Shown here one piece after another: positions 10,125 to 22,283 of a DNA stretch of 64,000 nucleotides (position 1 is the stretch's first letter; each line of letters opens with the position of its first letter). The translations under genes and the position numbers were made by a program. Below the pieces are notes generated by a model. It searched no databases and was not told the origin of the DNA. It saw only the letters and a program-made list of their open reading frames with translations. The stretch comes from Hofstenia miamia (taxonomy: Eukaryota > Xenacoelomorpha > Acoela): assembly GCA_004352715.1 (NCBI GenBank), contig SCFE01000038.1:1436666-1500665 (forward strand), in the 5' to 3' direction.

Positions 10125-11190
10125 TGTAGCATCTACTACCAGGCCCAATATCAGGTTGTTAAAATCTAGTCTTTTGGTTCTCCCGTCAATTTGGCGGGAA
10201 GGGAGCCACTTGTTCCCAACTGCTTTATGAACTATTAATATTCCTCTGTTAACTTTGATTAACAAATAGATTAACAATCATAATTTAGGTGAAGCTTTGA
10301 GGCATTCGCCTGAAGCTGTTTTCTTGTTCAGCAATGAATCAAGTAATCCAAGTTCTTTGATGAACCAACAACACTAATATCAAAGGAGGCTTATTATGTG
10401 TACCCTAACCTATGACAGTGCTTACTAATGATCCAACACAACTCAACTTAAAATCTCTTTGTATATGTGTAATGTTGTGTTTCAGTTTAAGAAATAACCT
10501 GACATAAGTCTCATGCAACCTGACTTGTCACTAGCTGCTTTGTTAAAGTAACCAGTTATAACATTGCCATTATTGAAAAACTATTGGCATTCAAATTACT
10601 TAATTAAATACATAGCAGCTTCCTAACATACATTTAGATAATTAATAGAACAAACAGTCTCATTATTGGTCACTTTATCATCAACAATTTAGATCTAAAA
10701 AAGGTTAATATATCCTATGTTTGGCTAACTAGCCGTTTTCAAGTTCTTATGCAATACATGATGAAAACAATCGATAGTCAGCTAAACAGGAGATGAAAAA
10801 CTCTTAGTGTTTCGTGAATCAGGGGCGAAGAACCTTGAATTGTTCGCGTCATGGGATCCTGAACACTACTCGGCACAAACTGTTTAGCTTGACATTTCTA
10901 TTAATTAATCAAACTGTAATTAAGAGCAAAATAAGAATTCCCAAGAATATACTTCATCAATTGTTACATTGCTTCACTCTTATTTATACTTTCAATCAAA
11001 ATAAGTACCTGTCGATTTGAATTTTAAAATAACTAGACACTTCTACCTAGTTGACTAATAATAATGAGAAGCGATTTTGCCCTCCAATTTCTGCGAAATT
11101 AATTGATCAACAAGTACTTGCTTATATAATTTTATATCTGATTTACAAATTCTAATTAGCAGAACATCATCACTTAAGTAGCTTCCTAAC
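10125..11190 (-). mobile_element. LTR of element D (5' LTR, truncated)
   Basis: Read on the minus strand, the LTR ends with ATGCTACA at 10125, the same terminus as the solo LTRs elsewhere in the window. It shares their internal order: AGCTTCCTAAC, then a TAGTCAGCTAAACAGG-like block, then TTAGCTTGACATT. The other end, TGTAGCAT, is absent, so it is cut off near 11190. The Gag fragment at 9188-9869 lies on its downstream side in the minus orientation. Confidence 0.7.
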
Positions 11191-11740
11191 TTAGTTTCTT
11201 CACATTTAAAAAGAATTTCAAAGGTAAACAATATAATAATCGAAGGTCTAGTATTACATGTAGCAAAAAAGGGATCTTCAGATTTGGACCTAATGAAAAA
11301 ATGATTATTAATAGAGAAATTGATATTTTTATCAACATTTAAAAAGTAAAATCAAGAAATTTTAGAATCAAAGTATCAGTAGATTTATGGGACATAAATG
11401 TAAAATGAAATGGTGACAAAAGTTTTCAAATGATAGTAAAGATATTTCTTTCAAATTTTTTATACATGGGAGACAATAGGGATTGGACAATAGAAAAAGC
11501 ATAAATTTTTTGGTAACTTCTTGCCTGATTTATAAATTGAAATAAAAACTGAAACTTTCAAAGATGCAGGACAAGTGGATGTCAAAATATTTGATCTAAA
11601 TAAAGAAAAAGAGGATCTGCTAGAGAGGAGGCAATGTTTTTTTTTTAAAAAGGATTGGGTTTAAGTTATCATAAGGTAAAGTGTGAGAGTTAATTGATAT
11701 TGGAAGTGTATAGATTTAATGAGGCATAAGTGAATTTTTT
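11191..11740. other. A+T-rich spacer DNA
   Basis: No frame or repeat was recognised here. It may be the 5' part of the LINE fragment that follows, too decayed to read. Confidence 0.4.
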
Positions 11741-12480
11741 TATTTCACTGTTAATTGCCTACATGGAGAATTTCAGTGAAATAGAAAACAGACACTTCCA
11801 GGAGGGCATAGATGAATTGACAGAATGAGCAAATTCAAACCAAATGACATTTAATAAAGATAAATGTCACCTAACATCATTCTATGTCAATAGTCACAGC
11901 AATATTGCTAATTATAATGCTAACTATACTTTATGCAAGATACCTTTGAAGTGGAAAATTCATTTTAAGTAATTAGGTGTCACTATTATCAATGATTTCA
12001 AATGGGATATGCACATAAATAATATTACATCAAATGCATATCAACAGTTAGGAATGATGAAAAATGTTTTGTTCAAAGCCCACTCAAGGTAAAGCTTATT
12101 GCATACCTAACATTAATGCTGACCCATTTTGGAATATGCAACCTAAATCTGGAATCTGTATATCCAAAAACATGTTGAACAGTTGGAAGGAGTTCAATGA
12201 TAAGCAATTAGGCTTATTAGTAGTATCAGAGGACAAACAGAAATTATTTCCATCAAAAGAAGGGACTTAAACTTACAAACATTAAATGACTGCAGGAGAA
12301 TATCTGGTTGTAAGCTGATGCAGGCTATATTGACAAATGATGTGTACCCATCTACTGCATAAAGCCTTAAGAAATTAAATCCCAGTGATTATAACGCCAG
12401 ATCTGTTTCTGAAAATTTACCATTATCACAATTTGCTATTCATAAGTTTTTATAACACAGTTTTAATTACAGGACCTCAT
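11740..12480 (+). pseudogene. CR1-like LINE reverse-transcriptase C-terminal remnant
   Basis: Pieces in several frames give the ordered motifs of the C-terminal half of a CR1/Jockey-like RT: TFNKDKCH, LGVTIINDFKWDMHINNITS, LGMMKNVLFKAHS, a PILEYA-like block, then LNLQTLNDCRRISG. Stops and frameshifts lie between them. Orientation is plus. It sits in the spacer of the inverted duplication. Confidence 0.65.
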
Positions 12481-12821
12481 AAGATTTGCATTTAACTAAT
12501 TATGAAAATTAGATAATATTGATGTTGCAAAACAGAATTACAACTAAAAGAATAGCATCAGAAACATTGATGAAAATTGATGAAGATTTAACTGAAGAAG
12601 ATGATGGAACTTGATGAGAAAACAGAACAAAAGTATTTGTTAAAAAGATCAGCAATATTTTGTGGAGAAGTTGAAGAAATGTTGTAATATGATATTGCAG
12701 AAAGCAAAGATTGAGGTTTTGGTAAAGCCTTTAGTTATTTATGCCAGAATTTATAGAATTTGATTATGGAAAGGAATTGATACAAAATTTTAGTTAAGTC
12801 TGAAAAATCAGAATCAGTATT

Positions 12822-13155
12822 ATTTATCAGTTTCTTTTAGACCATTGATCATCCACCAATAGCCAATTAATGGCATTACTAGATCAATCTGCCATCTAGT
12901 TAACTAATACTAATTAGTGATTTACAATTTTGGCAGATCAAATAAAATTTAATAAAAAATGAAATTACTTACCCTTCAGTAGTTGATAACACAATCTAGT
13001 ATGCCAGCTCTTGTTTTTATTAGCGCTGTATGATGAATTCAATCATTTGCAGCAAGGTGTTATATCATTAGGATATTATGCTATACACACTACAAAATGT
13101 GCTCTTAGCTCAAGCAATTTATACTAAGGTATGAATTATAACTCATAATATAATA
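12822..13155 (+). repeat. Dispersed direct repeat, copy 2 (partner at 7690-8045)
   Basis: It matches 7690-8045 in the same orientation across its length, although the sequence immediately to the right (13150 on) matches the left arm in inverted orientation. It therefore marks the inner edge of the right arm. Confidence 0.75.
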
Positions 13156-13806
13156 TTCATTTGCCTTAAAATTGACCATATACTTATTGGGGACAATTAC
13201 TTTGATTTTAATGAAAATAATTTTCCTCAAGGACTTTTAATTCTTGTCCATCTAAATATCTATCTTAAATCTTCCTTAATTCATATGTCAAACTCATCAA
13301 ATAACTAATATTTTCCTATCACTCCTCTAACAAATTTCATGCTTCAAAATCCAAATATTGAAACGTTTTTCTAAATTTATAGCTAACTTTTCTCTAAATT
13401 TTTGCTTTTTTCTCTTATCACGTGTAAATGTTACCACTTTCCATTCTGCAATTGTCACACAAAACCATATTTTCTCTAATATTTTTATTTTGCTAAATTT
13501 AGTTTTTTTATTGTTATACACATTAAAGGCAAAATCCATTATTATTATTTATTATCATCATTATTCTAAACAAAATTGGAAATTTTTATGCCGTTTCATT
13601 GGAAAAACGGATAGTCTCAATAGTGAAACTTCAGAAATTTATATTTACAGTGAACAATTTACTGAAAAAAATTTAATCTAAATCAAACATTTGAAGAAGT
13701 AGGTAACTTCAATTTTACTAAAGCTCCTCCATTTGAACTAAAGCAATCAAATTTTATGTCAACATTTTAATTTAGATTATCTACCTTAAAATAATTATAC
13801 ACTATT

Positions 13807-15260
13807 GTGAAAATCTTCAGATTTCTTTTACTTAAGAAATTTTTTCATATCTTTGGCGACCATCTAGTATTTGCATTTAATCAATGTATTGATAAAAACG
13901 AACGTTCAAAGATAAGGAAGACGTCAAATATAACACATTTGTATAGAAATGGAGATAGAGATCCCCTCGTTGCGAAAAACTATAGAGCAATCTCAATAAC
14001 GCACCCTTGTAGTAAATTATTTCAAAAATATTGAATATTCAAATCTACCAATACCTTGTATCTGATAATATCTAATCATCTAAGAATATGGTTCCCGCGC
14101 TAAGCATAGTATAATATATGCAATTATTTCAATTGCTGAAAAAATATCCCCAAATATATTTTCAAACAAATCTAGTTGCACAGCCCTTATAAACGTAAGC
14201 AAAGTTTTAATTCAATGAATTTTGACATTTTGGAGTTTAATGTTAAAAATTACAGATTTCAACAAAGTTACTAATGAGTTTTTTTTAAATATGTATATAT
14301 TACAACCGATCAAGGAGGGTCTCAAGGCTCAGTAATAGGGCAAATAAATGTAAATGACATTATGAAACCTGTAAATAACGAAATATATCAATTTGCTGAT
14401 TTCATTCAAATACGGATAAGGATGCATTTAGGGCCACGAAATTTTACAAAGTGATATTGAATATCTTTCTAGCTATTTCACATCAAATCAATTAAAAATC
14501 ATTTGGATAAAACGCAGGTCATTATATCTTCCCCAAATCCTTAAAATAACTAATCGAATTAACTGATAAAGTGTCGAGATAAAGCAAGTGATCTTTTTAC
14601 ATATTTAGGTGTACATATTGACAAAGATTCAAAATTTAATCATTTTCCCTTAGAAAAGATACTAAAACAACGTTTGGGGTTAGCATGGACTCCTCAAAAT
14701 ATTTTAAGTCGGCCATGTGTCGTTAGGTACTTATACCACCTCAGAAATTTCGGACCAGATTAACTATTGCATGCATTTTGCTTATCACAACTGCAAAGTT
14801 CATTTTGTTTAATTTTAATACAAAATGCCGCTATTTATTATCAAAAATATAAAAGTTATTCACGAAAAACATTAAATTTTACACGTGAGCATGATCATGT
14901 TATTGAATACAGACGCAAGATAATCCTTTGTCCCCACTGTATAAAATACAATTCCATGCAATTAAGTTTAAACATACATGGCCGAGAATGAATGTCATTT
15001 CTTGCTAAACACAATCACAAATTTATTTGCAGCAGTAAGTTACTATCCTAGTATTTGGAATGATTTAGGCAATGACAGTAGAGAAGAAATAAACTGCAAA
15101 AGAAACAGTATTACGCTACAACAGCTATTTTTCATTATATGAAAAAATTATTTACCAAGAGAATTTTTACGGAAACTAATTTAAGTAAAACACATCTGCC
15201 ATGTATTTCTAAAGATTTGTTGTACTGAAATTATTTATTAATTCCGAAATCCTCTTGATT
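13807..15260 (+). pseudogene. Non-LTR reverse transcriptase remnant, right arm
   Basis: It begins with a frame containing FAFNQCIDKNE and THLYRNGDRDPLVAKNYR, then ISITHPCSKLF. Further on, at about 14310-14400, are QGGSQGSVIGQ, VNDIM and YQFAD, the RT catalytic region, here with a broken YADD box. At about 14600, TYLGVHIDKDSKFNH marks the thumb-proximal block. Frames are interrupted by stops throughout. The mirrored copy lies at 6600-7359. The clade is uncertain, probably Jockey/CR1-like. Confidence 0.75.
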
Positions 15261-15705
15261 TAAGTCAATTGATAGCGTTGATAAAACACTTTATCTTGCT
15301 AACATGGAAAATCGAAAACGTTTAAATTTGCATCTAATGCAGCAAGGAACTTAGATGATATAAATTATAGTTTGTATATTATACACTCTAATATTTAAAG
15401 CAACCTATAATGCTTTTAAGGAAACAATGCTTAGCGAGGAGCCATCTCAATTTTCCCCGCATAACCCCTTAGAATGGTTGCCAAATGCACTTTATTCCAC
15501 ATATGCAATTTAATTGCACAATTTATACAATCATCTCACTATTTTCAGGTATTCCAATTTATTTAAGGTATTTGAGAAGTACATAGAATAATTTATATAA
15601 CAAAAAATTTTATATTTAACATTACATTTAAATTAAAATAGCTTCTTAGCCCTACTAGAACTTTAAAAGTCTTGCTCGCCAGAAATTGACATCTAAATGA
15701 TAGGG

Positions 15706-16113
15706 CTAGATATTGACACTGCTGGAGGTCGACGGGGAATTGGAAGCTGAAAAGTCGAGTCCATGCCGTTTATGCAAAACTGACGCATTTCTTGGAGGGT
15801 AATCTGAACACAGTGTTCGCAGAAGAGGAAACTTCCTATGGCAAGAAACTTTTTTAGCCTTTATATTGTTATCTTCAAGCTTCAAATATACACAACGTTT
15901 TTGAATTGAGCACGGGACTAGTTCTGTAATGTTATTACTATTAATGAAATTCTTAATTCCATGTCCACATTGCGGTAGCCAATTCCCAGAGTCTTCACAG
16001 TATTCCTTCACTTCACCAATGGTCAGATTTGCGTATGTTTCATTCCCCATGAAGGACGCCTCACATAAAGAAATCGAGAAAAATATGAAAGGAACGGCTT
16101 TGATTGTAGTCAT
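15706..16113 (-). CDS. Small secreted six-cysteine glycoprotein, copy 2
   Basis: A 135-residue uninterrupted frame on the minus strand, ATG at 16113-16111. The signal peptide (MTTIKAVPFIFFSISLCEAS), all six mature cysteines with the same spacing (x9, x18, x5, x16, x10), and the sequons NET and NIT match copy 1. NMS has become NAS, still a sequon. Copy 2 carries a 4-residue insertion (KRHG region) and a different Ser-rich tail. The promoter-proximal sequence with TATATAG is also conserved. Substitutions between the copies are scattered and many are conservative, while cysteines are untouched, which suggests constraint. Function is unknown. Confidence 0.7.
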   Translation of the reverse strand: MTTIKAVPFIFFSISLCEASFMGNETYANLTIGEVKEYCEDSGNWLPQCGHGIKNFINSNNITELVPCSIQKRCVYLKLEDNNIKAKKVSCHRKFPLLRTLCSDYPPRNASVLHKRHGLDFSASNSPSTSSSVNI

Positions 16114-16145
16114 AATTTCAGTGCATATAACTAACACGAAATTCG

Positions 16146-16154
16146 AGCTATATA
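16146..16154 (-). promoter_or_regulatory. Candidate TATA box of secreted copy 2
   Basis: On the minus strand TATATAG lies about 40 bp upstream of the ATG, in the same context as the left-arm copy. Confidence 0.35.
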
Positions 16155-16375
16155 TTCCAATATCAAAAAACAACTAAAAACATACCAGGCATGTTGTGCA
16201 TGTTCTTACATCTAACATATGTAAATAATTCATCAAAACAGTAGAGGTTGACCAGCAAGGTGACAGGCTTTGGAAGCACTAACTAACTTTTAATTTCATT
16301 ATGAAATACTGCGTTACTAACCGCTCTTAATTACGAACACGTATTCAGACTGGACGAAACATAAAACTTAAAACC

Positions 16376-18908
16376 ATTTGAAGCTGCGCTGGGTGTATGT
16401 GTGATTGCTAATACCTCCGATGTGTGTATGTGTATCTCTGTGTTAGCTTTTTGTTTGTATGACTTGTTTGTTTTTCGTTTCAGGTAGTTCATAGTTTAGC
16501 CAATGTTTGACTGTACTACCAAAAGTATTTATGTGTATATATTTTTGTTGTGGTTGTCAAATAGGTAGGTACAAAAATGTGCAGGGAAAGCTTCTTAACC
16601 ATTGAGGATTTTTATGATTCTTAACGATTCAGAATTTGAAGAAGGTTGAAATATGATCCTAATGTAATAAAAACAATACTTGTATAAATTGATTTAAACT
16701 TAAAAGTGAAACTTCATAGTGTTTCAGCATTAAAATTATACTTACGTTGTTGGGATCGGATATTGATAGGAATGTCATTTTAAGCTTTAATGTAGCCCCT
16801 TCATTTAATATTCCGTATTACGACCTTTGTGAAGAAAGAGAGTGTTTTTATTGTTTTGCTATGTTCTACCCCACTTACTATTTTCTTTTAGATTTATAAT
16901 GAATCCAAAGATCTTAATTATAATTCTGAATAACTATTGACTATATTTACATGAAAAGTAGTTTGAAAATAATTCCTTGCTAACGCCAATGAACCTATTC
17001 AAAACGTTTCTTAATCTTGCCAATTAATCTTAAAGTTCCATTAATTTGGTATATATTGTTGGGATAGGGTTAATAAAGGACGTTCGTACTTTATCCATTT
17101 TGATCGTATTAGTATAAATTATTTTACATTCCGTAAGCACTTTTTTAGTAACAAAAATTAATAAGACCACTTTTGGATTAGCTATATTTCAAAACTAGGG
17201 AGAATATTGTATTTTTGTGATATTTTTGACTGGATTAACAGCGTAGAGGTTGTCCAACACATTCAAATCTTATATAATTTTCAAAATATTTTAACATGAG
17301 TGTAGTGAATCAATAGATCTTTCGTTTGATTGTTAAATTAGAGCATATTTAGATTTTTTGAAAAAGTATAAACCCACCAACAGTTATGGAGCTTATGCAG
17401 GTCCCATCTCGTCCCGGATTAATATCAATCATATTATTTCTATCAGATATATAACATTAATTCTCTTAATTAAATGCAAAACAGAGAAAATGGGTTGATT
17501 CTAATGAATTGACAACTATCTTGGGTGTTATATAGTGAAAAATGTCATATAATAATGCAGGCAACCCCGCCTAAATCGGATGTGACTAAGTCGGATTTTC
17601 ACATAACTCGTACTATTAATAAAGAACAGACAAACTCCAATATGTACACACACACAATTATTTTTAAGTCGGACAATTCTAAGTTGGAAAAATTCTAAAT
17701 CGGATTGAAATCTATGTACAGGCTACAAAGTTAACATTGAAAATTTCATTCGCAATCGGACGGATGGAAACTGTCTTGCACGTGATTCAAGCATAGCATA
17801 AATATTTTCTATCGCATAGTGAAAATACTGAAATACTACAGCGCAACTCATGGTATTGACCATGGAGCTACTATATATAGCTCCATGGTATTGACCTACA
17901 AACAGTTCATGCAGAGGTCAACATAGATTTGCTTATGTGTGGTGCCGTCAATGGGTGATATTTTAAATAAGTTGTCCGGTAATCTTTCAAGTAAAATTAA
18001 ATGATGTTAAAATGACAACCCCCTAATTTATGTGATGTGTGAAATAAAGGAAATAAAATTCGTAAGTACTATAGTAACCTTAGAAAACGTTATAATATGT
18101 ATAACTAAAACATGACAAAGATTTAGCTTTGGAATTTTAACTAAAATAACCCTAAGTGTTGACAATAGAATTGGTTAGAACTTTAAAAAATGTCCCTAGA
18201 AATTATAATAATATTGATCAAAATATTAGACATTTGTCTGTATTGAATTATTTCTTTCAATTTCATATAAAGAGATTGCTTATGACTTCTGTAATGTATT
18301 AAGCATTCCAGCGCTCCCAGATAGTGCTTAACAAACAGCTATTTCTCTTAAGAATATATAAACCTTACTAATTTCTTTGAACTTAAAATTATTATAATTA
18401 AAAGACACAAATCCTTAAAACCTGTTTCAATCAGATTTTTGTGCTACATATAGAATTACTTGATCTGTGTATGCACACAGGCCTAACAAAGTATCTTATT
18501 GAATAATTAAAACAAATGATTTAAGTTTCCGGTATATTTCTCAATCTGACGACCCCTTACGACTAGATATTTTGGACTACTGTATACCATTGTTGGCAAA
18601 GATAAAAAAGATGTTAACAATAAGTTTCTGTTGTACTTCAAGTTATTGTATGCATCCATCATATGACAAATATGTATTCAAAAATAGAACAAAGAGATTG
18701 ATGCAACCATAAGTAAAGTTAAGTTTAGTTTTTGTTTAATTCAAGTATTGAAAAAAATATTGTAAAACATAAGAATATATGATTAATTTTTTCTTCCAGC
18801 AGAGTTTATTTTCAATACTTTTAAAATAACTTCTTTCATAACAATCATCAGATTGCCTGCACAATAGTTACACTATCGTAAATCTCAGGTTTTCACGAAA
18901 ATAAGGTA
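16376..18908. other. Intergenic DNA, no gene
   Basis: About 2.5 kb with stops in all frames. It holds a GT-rich patch near 16390-16460, a repeated CTAARTCGGA-type motif at about 17570-17710, and a short perfect hairpin at 17860-17888. Confidence 0.5.
17860..17888. repeat. Perfect 11-bp inverted repeat (hairpin)
   Basis: CCATGGAGCTA and its exact complement TAGCTCCATGG are separated by seven A+T bases. The word CATGGTATTGACC occurs on both sides as a direct repeat. Confidence 0.8.
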
Positions 18909-19112
18909 CAGTGCCCAAATAACGCCCACAATTCAAGTTTTTCAAGCCTGTGGTCCACGATGTGCACTAAATTCTACTTTATTGATATTGATGAACGAGT
19001 TTGGAATATTGGCTTTCGAATAACACTAATTAGAACATTATAGGATTAGCATAAGTATATCAAAACTTCATTTTACATAAAGAAGTAATGTGGGCGTTAT
19101 TAGGGCCACCTG
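18909..19112. mobile_element. MITE-like element with CAG-starting inverted ends
   Basis: CAGTGCCCAAATAACGCCCA at the left is mirrored by the complement of 19089-19112 (CAGGTGGCCCTAATAACGCC). The interior is non-coding. Ends starting CAG are common in pogo/Tigger-type elements, and a PHD-type exon often found in such transposases lies just to the right, but the link is inferred. Confidence 0.5.
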
Positions 19113-19295
19113 GCCCGCTATAAAATTACTAACCTACTAACCAGGCCTATAGCTAAGTCATGTGAAAAGCAAAACAATTGAAATAACAAACTCATTTTTA
19201 AAATTTCAAAAATATAGTGTAAAAATGTATGCATCTCTTCAAAAACACTGTTAATTAACAATCTCACAGTCAAGAAATAAGAATTCGTTATCTTC

Positions 19296-19519
19296 CTCTG
19301 AACAAGTCCAACACACTCCTCGTGATACCAAACAGCACAATTACCACAACTTCTCATATCAGACATGAGATCCTCACCGCAAATGGGACAATACCAATCA
19401 CCATCACGATTTCTTTTCTTGATTTGATTGAAGTTCTTTTCGCTCTTTAGTAGTGATAGAAGACAAGGCCTCGTCTCATTGGGACACCTTGAGGTTCTCG
19501 TAACACTTAGCTGATTCAT
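19296..19519 (-). pseudogene. PHD-type zinc-finger exon, probably transposon-derived
   Basis: The minus frame starts MNQLSVTRTSRCPNE, then a basic stretch, then WYCPICGEDLMSDM followed by CGNCAVWYHEECVGL. The Cys/His pattern (CxxC, CxxC, HxxC) fits a PHD finger lacking part of the last pair. Fingers of this form with a KVWxHExC-like core occur at the C-terminus of pogo/Tigger (DDE_1) transposases. After LVQRK the frame drifts into A+T-rich DNA to 19118 and is probably not coding. No catalytic domain is adjacent, so this is a fragment. Confidence 0.5.
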
Positions 19520-19815
19520 TGATAATGGAGGAGTGGTTTTAATGACTCACCTACTTGACAAATGTTGATTGACAGCTCGCTAATGTATTTCTGACAGGTG
19601 CTAATTGATTCATCTCAAATGTTAATTGATTTTTTGTAGTGACTCATTTACATGTTGGGGCCAACAATTTAGTTTACACTGTTTTGATATAATGACTAAT
19701 TTCATTTTGTTAATATACATGATTATATCACACTCGCTTGCATACATTACATTTCATTTTGTTAATATACCTTGTTATCACACATTACGTTTTGCTTTTT
19801 CCATGATTTCAAATG

Positions 19816-20336
19816 NCCTCTGAACAAGTCCAACACACTCCTCGTGATACCAAACAGCACAATTACCACAACTTCTCATATCAGACATGAGATCCTCACC
19901 GCAAATGGGACAATACCAATCACCATCACGATTTCTTTTCTTGATTTGATTGAAGTTCTTTTCGCTCTTTAGTAGTGATAGAAGACAAGGCCTCGTCTCA
20001 TTGGGACACCTTGAGGTTCTCGTAACACTTAGCTGATTCATTGATAATGGAGGAGTGGTTTTAATGACTCACCTACTTGACAAATGTTGATTGACAGCTC
20101 GCTAATGTATTTCTGACAGGTGCTAATTGATTCATCTCAAATGTTAATTGATTTTTTGTAGTGACTCATTTACATGTTGGGGCCAACAATTTAGTTTACA
20201 CTGTTTTGATATAATGACTAATTTCATTTTGTTAATATACATGATTATATCACACTCGCTTGCATACATTACATTTCATTTTGTTAATTTTCTCATTATC
20301 ACACATTACATTTTGCTTTTTCCATGATTTTCAGAT
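19816..20336 (-). repeat. Second copy of the PHD-finger segment after a single N
   Basis: After the N at 19816, 19817-20336 repeats 19296-19815, including the whole finger. The far ends differ by a few bases, so this is either two haplotypes joined or a recent tandem copy. Confidence 0.75.
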
Positions 20337-20355
20337 GATTGCATGTACAATGTAA

Positions 20356-21499
20356 TGTAACATCCTCCACCTGGCCTATTTGCACCGTGTATTATTGTTG
20401 ATAACTATCACTCCGTAAATGGCGGGTGAGGAGTTACTAAGTTGTTGAACCGCCAAACTTTTCCTTTATAGTTAACTAGTTAAGTTAATTGAATATTGAT
20501 TATCACTGTTTAGGTGACGGATCTGTGTGACGTCTCCTCTTCAGTTCTTCTGTGGAGCCGATCTCCACAACACAGTTCCCCTCATTCATGAACGATGACT
20601 GAATCCACTGCACCATCTCAGCTCAACTGGAACTAGTTATGTGTACCTTACTTTAGCTCAGTGCGTGCACTCAAGTCAAGTTGTAACTGACTTAAACTCA
20701 ATTTTGTAAAGTGTTTGTTGATTTGATTAAGTAAAGCAACCGGGCATTGATACTAACTGCATTAACTAATACTAAGGTAGACATTACCGTAAAACTATTG
20801 GCTTTGTAATTTAATTAATAAGATTGCAGTTTCCTATACTTACATTTAATAATGATACATGTAAGGTCATTTATTCGGTCGATTATAGTCAAGTCTCCTA
20901 CTATTAAGAATATATATATATTCCTAGGTTTCGACTATCCAGTCATTTCAAGCATTAATTATTTCATACATGCATAGATTGATAGTCAGACTAGGCAAGA
21001 ATAGAAAAACTCCTAACAGTAACATAAGTGCTGTTTCGTGACTGGCACAAAGACCCTTCGAATCAATCCCGTGATGGAATCCAGCCACTACTCAACACAA
21101 CTTGCCTAGCTGCACATTTTATTAAATAATCAAACCAGATAAATGTAGAATGAAAATAAAATAAACTCCGAAGAATTTATTGTTCATCAAATTTCTGGTT
21201 AGTTCAAAGCTATTTATTTAAAATTTCTAAAGTACCTGCCGATTTTGAATTTCAAATAATTCTTCTGCCAATATGGCTGTTCATACGTAAGTGTAATTTC
21301 GCTCATTGCAATTTGTCAAATGTTACTTGATCAGCTAACAAGTTTCTCTTACTTTGCACAATATTGTAGCTTAGTTGCATCTTACAAAATGAATAGAATC
21401 ATTAACTAAATTTTACAATCATATTTTTGATTATATTTAATCACTATAATCGTTCGACGTTAATCCTTCTGCAGCTATTCTTTTTGGGATGATGCTACA
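20356..21499 (-). mobile_element. Solo LTR, Ty3/gypsy-type, 4-bp target duplication GTAA
   Basis: It starts TGTAACATCC and ends GATGCTACA, with near-perfect inverted tips. GTAA occurs immediately before (20352-20355) and after (21500-21503). Internal order matches the other LTRs of the window, read on minus. The sequence on either side joins into one 126-bp repeat unit when the LTR is removed, which confirms the insertion. Confidence 0.85.
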
Positions 21500-22016
21500 G
21501 TAATTTGGGAAAACTTACAAAAAACCGCATTTTGCTTTTGTCAAAATTCCTTGTTAACACACATTATGTTTTATTGATCCATTTTCCATGATTTCTAATG
21601 ATTACACACATACAATGTTTTCAATGTAATTTGCGAACTTTCAAAAAACTGCATTTCGTTTTTGTCAATACACTACACTATCACACACAGCGTTTTTGTT
21701 AATCAATTTTACATATTTTTGAAAAGCTTACACGTTCAGTGTTTATCCTGTTTTTTCAGGAATACATACAAAAAGTCTACATTTTGTTTTCAAAACACTC
21801 AATTTCATTTATAAAAAACAAAATTTTGTTTCTAAGCAAACAAACTATTTGAAGATATTTTCAATAATACACGTGGAAAATATTAAATGTAGAAATTAAA
21901 CAAAAAGAGATCGCATATTCGCTATACTTAAAGGCGTAATACATAATAAAACCAACCTACATTTTCAGAAAGAGCAAAACACAGGTTATTTATAAAACTG
22001 AAATTCGAATCCTAAA

Positions 22017-22283
22017 ATGTTTACATGCAATGATATTAATAAACTGCATATAGATGTAGATACCTCAAACTTCAAGTTGTGTGGAGAGAATATCCCTCAT
22101 ACATTTGCCGCAGTGCAAATTTTAAAAAATAACATTGATAGATTCTATGTGGATCGTTTCCCAATAGACATTGCAATCCAGAAAATTTTCATGCTTATTG
22201 ATGGAGAAATCAAAGACAATGGATTTAATATTTTTCTTGATCATGGACATTCCTTAGAGTATTGTATATTAACCTGTGAATAA
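22017..22283 (+). CDS. Unrecognised 88-residue ORF
   Basis: An ATG frame with mixed composition (MFTCNDINKLHIDVD...GHSLEYCILTCE), no signal peptide and no known motif. It has four cysteines and several Asp/Phe-rich stretches. The upstream 30 bp holds no clear signal. It could be an exon, a transposon piece or chance; composition is slightly better than for random A+T-rich DNA. Confidence 0.25.
   Translation: MFTCNDINKLHIDVDTSNFKLCGENIPHTFAAVQILKNNIDRFYVDRFPIDIAIQKIFMLIDGEIKDNGFNIFLDHGHSLEYCILTCE

Larger units (their letters stand above)
13150..16375 (-). repeat. Right arm of the large inverted duplication
   Basis: It corresponds in reverse complement to 5495-9080, without roughly 7550-8820. 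The outer edge is near 16375, where the stretch around TTTCATTATGAAATACTGCG still matches 5555-5575. Confidence 0.8.
19620..21830. repeat. Degenerate tandem repeat, about 126-bp period
   Basis: Units share TTTTGTTAATA...TATCACACATTACGTTTTGC and CCATGATTTC. GTAATTTGGGAAAAC at 21500 and GTAATTTGCGAAC at 21626 give a 126-bp spacing. The array is interrupted by the solo LTR at 20356-21499 and by the duplicated gap at 19816. Confidence 0.6.
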
